Assembly (NCBI GenBank): GCA_021413535.1
Contig: JAIOQF010000023.1
Span: 1-8,389 of the forward strand
DNA from: Verrucomicrobiota bacterium
Lineage (GTDB): Bacteria; Verrucomicrobiota; Verrucomicrobiia; Verrucomicrobiales; Verrucomicrobiaceae
DNA length: 8,389 nt
Direction of reading: 5' to 3'
Shown: positions 1 through 6,785 of the stretch, in pieces
Layout: every line of letters starts with the position of its first letter
Numbering within the stretch: position 1 is the first letter of the stretch
Made by a program: the position numbers and the translations under genes
The notes under the pieces: model-generated
Databases searched by the model: none
Told to the model about the DNA's origin: nothing
The model's input: only the letters and a program-made list of their open reading frames with translations

Positions 1-627
1 CGTCCAGACATAAACCTTCAGGCGCGCCCTGTGAGCCTCTTCCACACGCGAACGATCCAGCGGCCACGATGCGGAGAAATCCAGCCCGTCCAGTCCGCTG
101 CCGACAGCTGCTTTTACAACTTCGCCGAACGACAGTGACGACGGTCGGCCGATTACCCAGACGCGTTCAACATCCGGCAATAATTTTTTCGATGCCAAAA
201 GCAGAGGTCGCTTGAAGGCAATAATGCTGATCTGCGACGCATCCAGCCCGCTTTGCCCGATGCACTGACTCAATTCCGGGAGCATTTCTGAACCGCCTTT
301 GAGTTCCAGAAACACGCGGCCCGTCTGCGGCACTGTTGCAAGCACCTCGTCCAGCAATGGCACGCGTTCACCAGCCCAATGCGCATCCTTCCACGCACCC
401 ACATCGAATGTTTTCAACTCCGACGCCTCAAGCGCACTGACCTTGCGACGGGAGCTGCCCACACGTCGCAAGTCGGCATCATGAATCACGGCGATGCGTC
501 CATCGCGGGTTGGCCACAAGTCCATCTCCACCGCGTCCGCCCCCTGTTCCCACGCGAGGCGGAAAGCCGCCAGCGTGTTCTCCGGCGCATCAGTCGAAGC
601 GCCTCGATGTGCGATGACAGCGGTCAT
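1..627 (-). CDS. Glycerophosphodiester phosphodiesterase (GDPD family), 3' end off the window
   Basis: Expected to hydrolyse glycerophosphodiesters from phospholipid breakdown to glycerol-3-phosphate and an alcohol. The reading frame is open from ATG 627 to the left edge (209 codons visible). It begins MTAVIAHRGAS and continues with PENT at 15-18, the hallmark of the family. Putative catalytic and metal residues are in place: His7-Arg8, Glu34 and Asp36 in VEMD, and His49-Asp50 in VIHD. The last visible residues (VYVWT) match the penultimate strand of the barrel, so I infer that only about 30-40 residues are missing. There is no signal peptide, so it is likely cytosolic like UgpQ rather than periplasmic like GlpQ. 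The start was chosen because HRG sits close to the N-terminus in cytosolic family members; no clear ribosome binding site is visible. It is transcribed divergently from the gene at 762. The family is sure; substrate range is not. Confidence 0.93.
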   Translation of the reverse strand, partial: MTAVIAHRGASTDAPENTLAAFRLAWEQGADAVEMDLWPTRDGRIAVIHDADLRRVGSSRRKVSALEASELKTFDVGAWKDAHWAGERVPLLDEVLATVPQTGRVFLELKGGSEMLPELSQCIGQSGLDASQISIIAFKRPLLLASKKLLPDVERVWVIGRPSSLSFGEVVKAAVGSGLDGLDFSASWPLDRSRVEEAHRARLKVYVWT

Positions 628-665
628 AATGAAACATGCCACGCGAAACTCGCCGCGCCAGTGTA

Positions 666-702
666 GTGATAGGCCTAAGTGATTTCCGATATAATATATA
701 AT
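666..702 (+). promoter_or_regulatory. Probable sigma70-type promoter for the exported transglutaminase-like gene
   Basis: Two perfect TATAAT hexamers occur at 690-695 and 697-702 in a short AT-rich island. A weak -35 candidate, GTGATA at 666-671 (4 of 6 matches to TTGACA), lies 18 bases before the first. Either box would give a leader of roughly 50-60 bases before ATG 762. The same AT-rich stretch read on the minus strand holds TATATT and TATTAT, so it could also serve the divergent phosphodiesterase gene. This rests on sequence match alone. Confidence 0.45.
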
Positions 703-711
703 CGAGAAATC
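681..711. repeat. 31-base imperfect palindrome over the divergent promoter
   Basis: GATTTC (681-686) is mirrored by GAAATC (706-711), and inside them CGAT (687-690) is mirrored by ATCG (701-704). The right half carries one extra base (A705). The AT-rich centre contains both TATAAT boxes. The symmetry and its position between divergent genes fit an operator for a dimeric regulator. The AT-rich core makes a transcription terminator unlikely. The regulator is unknown. Confidence 0.4.
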
Positions 712-761
712 ACCCGGCTTGCGCGTTGTTCAGTCTGTTGCTAATCTCGGCATCCAATTCT

Positions 762-2003
762 ATGAAAACCACCTTGGTCATCGCTCTCACCGTATTCTTT
801 GGTCTGTTTAGTTATGGAGCGGAGGAGCCGTCCTTTGAAGTCTGGTCTTACACGGGCACCGACATCTATCCGAGCGCGATCATCGCGACAGCCACCGTGG
901 ACTGGAATGCGGGTCGCGACGATGAACCGGAAGCTGACGCGGACAAGTCGGAACAAATGACCTGGCTGGGCGATAAAAACGGCTGGGTCGGCGCCAAGGT
1001 GATGAACGTGCCCAAGGGCACCAAGATTAAAGTCGAGGTCTCCGGCGACGGATGGCTCAAGCCCTCAAAAACAGAAGTCACTGTGGCCAAAGATGAGGAT
1101 GAGGTGCTCGTGATGCCGAAGGGCGTCTTCGATTACGATGCGCTGCACAAGGTGAAGCAGCAGAAGCCTGCTAATCTAAACGTCAAGGTTTCAGTGAATG
1201 GCAAAGCCTTGGATGAACAAAATGAGGTCGTCACGCTGCGCAGCATCAACGAATGCCCCTTCGCAGTGATCTTCGGCGAGGGTGATGATGCGACGGCGGA
1301 TGATCTGTCATGGATGTTTGCGGCTTATGTGAACGAGAATCATCCGTGGATTGACGGCATTTTGAAAGAAGCGCTGGAAGCCAAGCTGGTTGATTCATTC
1401 GATGGCTATCAAAGTGGCGATCCTGAAAAAGTTCTCGCCCAGGTCTATGCGGTCTGGAACATCATGCAAAGACACGGCATGAAATATTCCGACATTACCA
1501 ACACGCCGAAAAGCAAGTTCGCCGCAGCGCAGGTGGTGCGCTTTCTGGATGACAGCGTGGCAGCGTCGCAGGCAAACTGCGTGGATGGAAGTGTGATCTT
1601 CGCTTCCATTCTGACCAAGCTGAGCATCAAGTGCGGCCTGGTGCTGGTGCCGGGTCATTGCTTTGTTTGTTTTGATCTGGATCCCAACGGCGACCTCGAC
1701 GTGAGTGCCGCCGATGACGAGCGCACCGTCATCGGGCTCGAGACCACGATGATGGGTTCCAATGATCTGAAGCCGCTGAGTGAGTTGAAAAAAATTCCAG
1801 CCAAACAGCGCGATCAGCTGGCGAAAAAAGAAAGCCAGGCCAGCTCCGGAACCTTTGGCAATGCGTTGGAAGTCGCCAGCACGGTCTTCTCAGAACACGG
1901 CGATGATTTCGCCGAGGAAGGTTCAGACTACCAGGTCATCCCCATCGCGGATGCGCGCGAATTCGGCATCATGCCCATCGGTTTCTCGAAGGAGAAACCG
2001 TAA
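762..2003 (+). CDS. Exported protein with a transglutaminase-like Cys-His-Glu core, function unknown
   Basis: A 413-residue protein. The N-terminus is a convincing signal peptide: MKTT, a hydrophobic run to about residue 17, then a likely cut near SYGA (18-20), so it should act in the periplasm or outside. Residues about 25-190 look like beta-rich, acidic regions without a family I recognise. The C-terminal half holds NCVDGS with Cys273, VPGH with His299 and LETT with Glu327. This spacing and context resemble transglutaminase-like or cysteine-protease-like folds in bacterial proteins, where a Cys-His-acid triad acts on peptides or amides. The frame also opens at TTG 726, but ATG 762 starts directly at the signal peptide and is preferred. 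No Shine-Dalgarno is visible. It is transcribed alone, downstream of the TATAAT boxes at 690-702. The fold is inferred from motifs; activity and substrate are unknown. Confidence 0.82.
   Translation: MKTTLVIALTVFFGLFSYGAEEPSFEVWSYTGTDIYPSAIIATATVDWNAGRDDEPEADADKSEQMTWLGDKNGWVGAKVMNVPKGTKIKVEVSGDGWLKPSKTEVTVAKDEDEVLVMPKGVFDYDALHKVKQQKPANLNVKVSVNGKALDEQNEVVTLRSINECPFAVIFGEGDDATADDLSWMFAAYVNENHPWIDGILKEALEAKLVDSFDGYQSGDPEKVLAQVYAVWNIMQRHGMKYSDITNTPKSKFAAAQVVRFLDDSVAASQANCVDGSVIFASILTKLSIKCGLVLVPGHCFVCFDLDPNGDLDVSAADDERTVIGLETTMMGSNDLKPLSELKKIPAKQRDQLAKKESQASSGTFGNALEVASTVFSEHGDDFAEEGSDYQVIPIADAREFGIMPIGFSKEKP
1979..2000 (+). terminator. Perfect 9-bp hairpin at the end of the transglutaminase-like gene
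   Basis: CGGTTTCTC (1979-1987) and GAGAAACCG (1992-2000) are exact reverse complements around a GAAG tetraloop, ending just before the TAA stop at 2001-2003. The following bases (TAAGCTTAAAT) have no proper T-run, so this is at best a weak intrinsic terminator. It could instead stabilise the 3' end or insulate the toxin-antitoxin genes that begin at 2061. Confidence 0.4.
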
Positions 2004-2060
2004 GCTTAAATGCGGAACTGAAGGGCTCACAGCAGAAAACTAGGTCAATAACAATGCGCA

Positions 2061-2339
2061 ATGATCCAGTCTTTCGTAGACCGCGACACGCAGCAACTGT
2101 TTCAGGAGGAAAAAAATCGTCGTTTCGCCGCAATCGCCCGTGTCGCCTTGCGGAAACTCATACAAATGAACCGAGCCGCGCGACTGTCAGATCTCTCAGT
2201 GCCACCAGGCAACCACCTCGAATTATTCCGCGGCAACTACTCTGGCTTTCATTCCATTCGCATCAACGACCAGTGGCGCATCGTCTTCCGTTGGACCGAA
2301 TCCGGCCCCACCAAGGTCGCCATCGTGGATTACCATTGA
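2061..2339 (+). CDS. higB: HigB/RelE-family toxin of a type II toxin-antitoxin pair
   Basis: A 92-residue protein of the size and layout of HigB toxins, which are ribosome-dependent mRNA endonucleases. Recognisable family features are an early SF and LF pattern, VPPGN at 47-51, RGNYSGF at 57-63, the INDQWRIVFRW block at 68-78 and the ending IVDYH at 88-92. Toxin comes before antitoxin, the usual order for higBA. The stop at 2337-2339 lies 30 bases before the higA start. ATG 2061 was chosen because IQSF matches the usual N-terminus; an earlier ATG at 2054 is in another frame. No good Shine-Dalgarno is present, which may keep toxin output low. The 57-base gap upstream has no strong promoter match. 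It looks intact; activity is inferred from family membership. Confidence 0.93.
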   Translation: MIQSFVDRDTQQLFQEEKNRRFAAIARVALRKLIQMNRAARLSDLSVPPGNHLELFRGNYSGFHSIRINDQWRIVFRWTESGPTKVAIVDYH

Positions 2340-2347
2340 CCATTCTT

Positions 2348-2366
2348 TATAACGCAATACGTTATA
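2348..2366. promoter_or_regulatory. Perfect inverted repeat between higB and higA, candidate HigA operator
   Basis: TATAACG (2348-2354) and CGTTATA (2360-2366) are exact 7-base reverse complements around CAATA. The repeat ends three bases before the higA ATG at 2370, where a ribosome binding site would normally be. A TTGACC at 2336-2341, overlapping the higB stop, resembles a -35 box, so an internal higA promoter could be controlled by the repeat; the matching -10 is poor. HigA proteins are known to bind short palindromes of this style, though usually upstream of higB. As RNA it could also fold and limit higA translation. Confidence 0.55.
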
Positions 2367-2369
2367 GCC

Positions 2370-2666
2370 ATGAACCCACCCATTACACCCGGAGAAATCC
2401 TGCTGGAGGAGTATCTCACTCCCATGAGAATTTCCCAGAACGCCATGGCCCGCGCCATCGGGGTCCCGCCACGCGCCATTAATGAAATTGTTCTTGGCAA
2501 GCGCTCCATCACCCCGACGATGTCCATCCGCTTCGGTGCCTTCTTCGGCCAATCCGAGGGGTTTTGGCATGGGATTCAGGTGGAGTGTGATTTTCGAGCC
2601 CTAGCCAAGAAACGTCGGAAACTTATTGCCGACATCAGGCCCGCACAGGAATTAACGCACGCCTGA
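2370..2666 (+). CDS. higA: HigA-family antitoxin with XRE-type helix-turn-helix
   Basis: A 98-residue DNA-binding antitoxin expected to neutralise the upstream HigB and to repress the operon. The HigA pattern is clear: PGEILLEEYL at 7-16, ISQNAMARAIGV at 21-32 (first helix-turn-helix part), INEIVLGKRSIT at 37-48 (recognition region and following turn), then the FGAFFGQSEGFW motif at 55-66. Its length is normal for the family. It starts 30 bases after higB and only three bases after a perfect inverted repeat. There is no visible Shine-Dalgarno. Its stop is 23 bases from the stop of the convergent DUF420 gene, with only the tight repeat GCCTG-A-CAGGC (2661-2671) between them and no clear terminator. 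Confidence 0.94.
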   Translation: MNPPITPGEILLEEYLTPMRISQNAMARAIGVPPRAINEIVLGKRSITPTMSIRFGAFFGQSEGFWHGIQVECDFRALAKKRRKLIADIRPAQELTHA

Positions 2667-2689
2667 CAGGCTTCCTTCATAGCCGAGTG

Positions 2690-3112
2690 TTACACAAACC
2701 AAACGTAGCACATCAGATAGACCAGCACGCCGGTGACTGAGACGTAGAGCCACACGGGCATGGTCCAGCGCGCGATGCGCTTGTGTTTATCGAAGCGTTT
2801 ACCGATGGCGGGAATCACCGTCATAAGCACCATGGGCACATTGGCTACGGCCAGAATGATGTGTGAGATGAGCAACGGGAAATAAACTTTCCGGCTCCAG
2901 CCCTTCCCTTGAAACGGAAAACTGCCGACCTTCAGATGATAAATGACGTAACTCGTCAGAAACGCGGCGGACACGATTAGGGCCAGGATCATGAACGCGA
3001 TATGGGCGGCTTGCTTGCCTCGCTTGATGCAAATCCAGCCGCTGACCAGCAGGACGGTCGCGGCGCTGTTCAACGTGGCGTTGAGGGCGGGGAGTTCGTA
3101 GAGTTCAAACAT
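2690..3112 (-). CDS. DUF420 membrane protein, probable oxidase assembly factor (CtaM/YozB-like)
   Basis: A 140-residue integral membrane protein with four helices, roughly 17-29, 37-58, 78-103 and 118-138. The start LPALNATLN (7-15) is the usual DUF420 opening. Histidines at 37, 59, 84 and 110, lying at helix ends, resemble the conserved His positions of this family. Staphylococcal CtaM, a DUF420 protein, is known to be needed for haem-copper oxidase function; a role in haem or copper handling here is inferred from that and from position. It begins 15 bases after the Sco gene and is the last gene of the oxidase cluster. No Shine-Dalgarno or terminator is evident. Confidence 0.88.
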   Translation of the reverse strand: MFELYELPALNATLNSAATVLLVSGWICIKRGKQAAHIAFMILALIVSAAFLTSYVIYHLKVGSFPFQGKGWSRKVYFPLLISHIILAVANVPMVLMTVIPAIGKRFDKHKRIARWTMPVWLYVSVTGVLVYLMCYVWFV

Positions 3113-3127
3113 AGGATCGACTGGGCA

Positions 3128-3913
3128 TCAGGAGTTGGCGCGGGCACGACCTTCGCGAATGCGCATCCCGATGAGAAAGATAATGCTGCCGCCGATCAGG
3201 CCGATGAAGGCGTAGAATCCATAGGGTGATCGCCCCGGTGCGTTCACCTGGCCAAGCAGAGTGCGCATATCTTTGCGAATCTTCTCCTGGTAAAATTCGC
3301 GAGTCTCTTTGTCGGGCGAGCCGATGTCATAGAAGCCGCGCACCTGACCCAGGTGATCCACCAGTGCCACGCGCATGTCGTGGACAAATTTGTCGTCGGG
3401 TGAAAACCGCTCATTCTCCGGGACATCGCGCACTTCATTAAATCCGAAATAGCGGGTCATGTAGACGCGGAGATCATCTTTTTTGCCATTGAGAAACCAC
3501 CAATTGTCCCCTTTGATGCCAAACTTCTCAGTGAACTTATTCAATAGCTCCGGCGTGTCATCAGGATCCACGCTGAAGGAGACAAATTGCATGTTGGGGT
3601 CAGCGGAAAAATCTTTGTAGAGTCGGATCATCTCTCCCACGACTCCCGGACAGCCGCGCGGGCAGCGGGTGAACACCCAGCTGGCCACGAAGACTTTGCC
3701 CTTGAGTTGCTTGAGCTCGACCGTGCGACCACTGCGCTCGGTCAGCACGAGATTTTTCTCCAGTCGCTTTTCAATCGGAAGCCGGTCCGACATTTGATCG
3801 CGCTTTAATTTGAAAAGATAGTTCCAAAAGACGACCAGGCCGAGGGCGATCATAACGATGGGAATCCAGATCGTGATCGGATTGATGGGTGGGCGGGATG
3901 GTTGGTCGTTCAT
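3128..3913 (-). CDS. Sco1/SenC-family copper chaperone with an extra C-terminal membrane helix
   Basis: A 261-residue protein expected to deliver copper to, or keep reduced, the CuA site of oxidase subunit II. An N-terminal anchor spans about 13-34. The thioredoxin-like domain follows, with the copper motif CPRGC (Cys84 and Cys88) and the third ligand His178 in KFVHDMRV; SFSVDPDDTP at 112-121 is also typical. After the domain a second hydrophobic segment at about 231-251 ends in the basic tail RIREGRARANS, so the domain is probably tethered to the membrane at both ends. Most Sco proteins have only the N-terminal anchor. It lies 11 bases after cyoE and 15 bases before the DUF420 gene. All three copper ligands are present, so it is predicted active. 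Confidence 0.94.
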   Translation of the reverse strand: MNDQPSRPPINPITIWIPIVMIALGLVVFWNYLFKLKRDQMSDRLPIEKRLEKNLVLTERSGRTVELKQLKGKVFVASWVFTRCPRGCPGVVGEMIRLYKDFSADPNMQFVSFSVDPDDTPELLNKFTEKFGIKGDNWWFLNGKKDDLRVYMTRYFGFNEVRDVPENERFSPDDKFVHDMRVALVDHLGQVRGFYDIGSPDKETREFYQEKIRKDMRTLLGQVNAPGRSPYGFYAFIGLIGGSIIFLIGMRIREGRARANS

Positions 3914-3924
3914 ACGATTATCAG

Positions 3925-4881
3925 TCAGATTCCGCGCCGCCAGAACAGGGCGGTGATCACCAGCAGCAACGGAAGATAGAGCAGCGTGAAAAGAAAGAGT
4001 TTTCTTGCAGAGATACGATCACGCGCCCGATAAAAGCGCAACGAAAGCAAGATGAGGATGCCATTGACCAGGAGGGCCGGCAGCAGAAACCAGGCCCCGG
4101 TTTGTCGTGTCATCACGGGCAGAAACATGAGCAGTGCGGCCATCACGGAAAACAACATCGCCAGACGAGCAGTCAGCGTGCCTTCGTGATCTTCATTGGC
4201 CCACATGATGAACCCACCCTTGCGGTATTCATCGCGATACATCCAGTTGATCGCGAGAAAATGCGGGAGCTGCCAGAGAAAGAGCAGCAGGAAGAGATAC
4301 ACGGCACCGGACTCGAGGAAGATGGAGACGCGAAAATAGGAATGATCATCGTGCGGTTGCCCGATGGCACCGGCCCAGCCGATGAGTGGCGGGAGCGCAC
4401 CTGATACGGCACCGATGATCGTATTCCAAGCTGACCGTTGTTTGAGCGGGGTGTAAATAAAGAGGTAGACCGCGAGCGTCAGGGCAGTGACGGCTGCGGC
4501 TTCGACATTGACCATGCGCGCGAGGTGAATCAGGGCAAAAGCACTGAGCAACCAGCCCATGGCAAAGGCCATGCCCGGCTCTACGCGAAGTGCGGGCAGT
4601 GGACGATCTGATGTGCGCTTCATGCGCGAATCGGGCTCGATCTCCATGAGTTGATTAAATATGGCGGCACCGAATGCAGCCAGGGTGGACCCGATCAGCG
4701 TGTGCAACAGCAGGGAGAGATTGATGCCACCTCTGCTGTTTAGCCAGAAACCGAAGAACGTGGTGATGATGACCAACGCGCTGAGACGGAATTTCGTGAG
4801 CGAAAGAAAATCTGCGCGCGATACACCGAGTCCTCGCGCGACAGGGCGCGCGGCGGGGTCGGGGTTGACGGTCTCGGACAT
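3925..4881 (-). CDS. cyoE: Protohaem IX farnesyltransferase (haem O synthase)
   Basis: Also called CtaB or COX10. A 318-residue polytopic membrane prenyltransferase that adds a farnesyl group to haem B to make haem O, the substrate of CtaA encoded just upstream. The N-terminal tail of about 22 residues is followed by SLTKFRLSALV at 27-37. The substrate and magnesium motif reads N76-x3-E80-x3-D84, then RMKRTSDRPLP at 86-96; many bacterial enzymes have Asp instead of Glu80, whereas eukaryotic COX10 has Glu. The second acidic motif, YRDEYRKGG, lies in the loop after HFLAINW and again resembles COX10. About eight or nine helices fill the rest. It starts nine bases after the ctaA stop. Function is secure from motifs and neighbours. 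Confidence 0.95.
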   Translation of the reverse strand: MSETVNPDPAARPVARGLGVSRADFLSLTKFRLSALVIITTFFGFWLNSRGGINLSLLLHTLIGSTLAAFGAAIFNQLMEIEPDSRMKRTSDRPLPALRVEPGMAFAMGWLLSAFALIHLARMVNVEAAAVTALTLAVYLFIYTPLKQRSAWNTIIGAVSGALPPLIGWAGAIGQPHDDHSYFRVSIFLESGAVYLFLLLFLWQLPHFLAINWMYRDEYRKGGFIMWANEDHEGTLTARLAMLFSVMAALLMFLPVMTRQTGAWFLLPALLVNGILILLSLRFYRARDRISARKLFLFTLLYLPLLLVITALFWRRGI

Positions 4882-4890
4882 GGCGGGATT

Positions 4891-5922
4891 CTAGCTGAAC
4901 GCGGGCGTTGCGCCAGACGTGCTCGCAGAAACCTCACGTTGGGCCGCAAGCAGCCAGAGGAAGATCGCGCTGACCAGCAATGATGATGCGCCGATGTGCA
5001 GGATTTGCGCGACGCGCACGATGCCGATCTGGGAGAGCACCACGCCCAGTAACATCTGAAGGAAAACCAGCGCGACGATGACGACCTCCAGCCAGCTCAG
5101 TCGCCCAGCAGCTTTCCGGATTACGGCGGCAAACCAAATGCTCGCCCCGAAAATGACCCAGGAGAAACTGCGATGCACCAAGTAAACCAGGCTGTGTTCG
5201 AGTTCAAAAGTCCAGACAGAACGCGCCTGATGCGCGTGCAGTCGAGCGAGTTGATCCGTTAGTTCCCGAACTTGTGAACCCATGATGCCCTCAAGAATCA
5301 CCAGCAGAAAAATCGCCCACGCGATTAAGCGAATTCGTCCAGCTCCGCGATCATTAAGTGCAATGCGCCACGGCTGATCGGTTCCCCGCCACGCGGCGAA
5401 GACAAGCACGCACTGTAGCAAGATCGCCAGCGCCATATGCAGTGTGATGATGCCCGGCTTCAATCCGCTGATGACAACTCTTGCCCCAAGCCAGGCGTTT
5501 AACAGAACCAGAAAAAGTGCACTGAGCGCGGTCAGGGTGACACTGGCTCGTCCTGCTTTGATTTGTCCGAAGGAGCAGATACACAAGATCAGCACGCTGA
5601 TGCCAACGGGCACGGTGGAGAGACGATTGATGTATTCCACCCAAGTGGCGACCGGATCGAATTCCGCGCGCAACGATTCTACAGTGATCGTTGATGGATC
5701 GCGACCCAGTCGTTCGGCCTTGGCACGGAATTTTTCCAAATTGAGTTTCGTGAAATCAATGTCCTGCGCTTTCGCGGGCGGGAGCCAGCAGCCATAACAG
5801 AATGGCCAATCAGGACAACCCAATCCAGAACCCGTGGCGCGAACGATCGCGCCCATGAAGATCAGCAACTCGACCGCGATGAACGCGATGAGCGCGAGTC
5901 GTTGAAAGCGTGTCCAGGTCAT
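4891..5922 (-). CDS. ctaA: Haem A synthase (COX15/CtaA family)
   Basis: A 343-residue, eight-helix membrane protein that oxidises the haem O methyl group to a formyl, giving haem A for the aa3 oxidase. Helix 1 leads to GAIVRATGSGLGCPDWPFC, with Cys36 and Cys42 placed like the redox cysteines of this family and a further Cys45. A long outer loop (about 47-92) precedes helix 2, which starts WVEYINRL. Here Glu96 is kept but the first haem-ligand His is Asn99. The other three ligand positions are His162 (TLHMA), His250 (VHRSF) and His309 (ILHIG). ATG 5922 was chosen over an in-frame GTG at 6015, which would overlap coxB and add a tail unlike the family. It follows coxB by 52 bases and precedes cyoE by nine. 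The family is sure; the Asn variant is discussed in the findings. Confidence 0.93.
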   Translation of the reverse strand: MTWTRFQRLALIAFIAVELLIFMGAIVRATGSGLGCPDWPFCYGCWLPPAKAQDIDFTKLNLEKFRAKAERLGRDPSTITVESLRAEFDPVATWVEYINRLSTVPVGISVLILCICSFGQIKAGRASVTLTALSALFLVLLNAWLGARVVISGLKPGIITLHMALAILLQCVLVFAAWRGTDQPWRIALNDRGAGRIRLIAWAIFLLVILEGIMGSQVRELTDQLARLHAHQARSVWTFELEHSLVYLVHRSFSWVIFGASIWFAAVIRKAAGRLSWLEVVIVALVFLQMLLGVVLSQIGIVRVAQILHIGASSLLVSAIFLWLLAAQREVSASTSGATPAFS

Positions 5923-5951
5923 GGCAGCGCAACCGTCCGAACCGAACTGCA

Positions 5952-5964
5952 GAGCAGTCTGCTC
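5952..5964. repeat. Small palindrome in the coxB-ctaA gap
   Basis: GAGCAG (5952-5957) and CTGCTC (5959-5964) are reverse complements around one base, allowing an RNA hairpin of five pairs with a three-base loop. It sits in the widest gap (52 bases) of the oxidase cluster, where a partial stop or RNA processing site could lower accessory-gene expression relative to the structural subunits. No T-run follows on the minus strand, so the case is weak. Confidence 0.25.
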
Positions 5965-5974
5965 CAGACAAACT

Positions 5975-6778
5975 TCACTTGGCGGGAGCGGCAGCAGCCT
6001 TGCGGGCTTCCTCACCGTTCTCCTTCATGAAATCGTCAAAATCTTTCTGTTCCAATACTTCCAGCGTGGCTTTCATGCCGCTGTGGCCGGGGCCGCAAAG
6101 TTGACCGCAAATGATATCCCACTTGCCAGTCTTGGTGGGCTTGAACCAAAAATGTGCTTTCACGCCCGGAGTCGCATCCTGCGCCATGCGCATGGGAGTA
6201 AGGCAGAGATTGTGAATCACATCCTTGCTGGTGATTTCGACAATGACAGGACGATTGATCGGGATGGTCATGGTGCCGCCTTTGACGAAATCATCCTTGC
6301 CGTTGGGATCTTTCATGTCGCGACCAATGGTGTTGCGCGAAGCCACGTCGATATACTTCATGTCCATTCCGCCCAAAGTCCCGTCGAGGCCGGGATACTG
6401 AAAGTTCCAAACGAACTTCTCGCCAACGGCGCGCATCTTAAGCACGTCAGCACCAGTGGGCAGGTCATCGGCGCGTTCAGCCCAGAGCGGAAAGGCGAAG
6501 CCAAGCAGCAGGATGATCTCGACGATGACCACACCGAGTTCGATGTGAGTGGTGGCATGTCCCCGCACACCGTGGTAATCAGCCTTGGCCTGACGCTCTT
6601 TGCGGAACTTGGTAAAGACGACGACCAGAAAGGTGCTCCAGCCGATGAAGAGCACCAGCATGAACCAGTGCACCAGTTCCAACATGTGATCGACCATTTC
6701 TCCGTGCTCGGAGGCCAGAGCCGGGATGCCGAGGAACTTATTGATGGAAAAATATGCCAGGGTGTAATGAATGCTCAT
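5975..6778 (-). CDS. coxB: Cytochrome c oxidase subunit II (CuA subunit)
   Basis: A 267-residue subunit that takes electrons from cytochrome c through its binuclear CuA centre and passes them to subunit I. Two membrane helices lie at about 35-56 and 79-99. The aromatic electron-entry patch reads WNFQYPG at 124-130. The periplasmic cupredoxin domain has every CuA ligand: His189 in DVIHN, then Cys224, Cys228, His232 and Met235 in CGQLCGPGHSGM. The 35-residue spacing from His189 to Cys224 is canonical. There is no CxxCH, so no cytochrome c domain is fused. The C-terminus is a charged, Ala-Lys-rich tail. MSIHYTL at 6778 was chosen as start because in-frame residues upstream overlap the 62-residue gene. 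That gene ends seven bases before. Placement downstream of subunits III and IV is uncommon. Confidence 0.96.
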   Translation of the reverse strand: MSIHYTLAYFSINKFLGIPALASEHGEMVDHMLELVHWFMLVLFIGWSTFLVVVFTKFRKERQAKADYHGVRGHATTHIELGVVIVEIILLLGFAFPLWAERADDLPTGADVLKMRAVGEKFVWNFQYPGLDGTLGGMDMKYIDVASRNTIGRDMKDPNGKDDFVKGGTMTIPINRPVIVEITSKDVIHNLCLTPMRMAQDATPGVKAHFWFKPTKTGKWDIICGQLCGPGHSGMKATLEVLEQKDFDDFMKENGEEARKAAAAPAK

Positions 6779-6785
6779 GGAAGGA

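Noticed and set aside
299..682. Small plus-strand frames in the first 700 bases
   Set aside because: They are antisense to the phosphodiesterase, whose HRG, ExD and HD motifs identify the coding strand.
2054..2482. 142-codon plus frame overlapping higB and higA
   Set aside because: Out of frame with both recognised genes; Arg/His/Pro-rich composition is that of a shadow.
2661..2671. GCCTG-A-CAGGC as a terminator between the convergent higA and DUF420 genes
   Set aside because: The single central base forces a loop that leaves only a very short stem, and no T-run follows; too weak to call.
3889..4404. Plus-strand frame of 171 codons opposite cyoE
   Set aside because: Gln/Glu/Lys-rich translation without any fold signal, fully antisense to the clear prenyltransferase.
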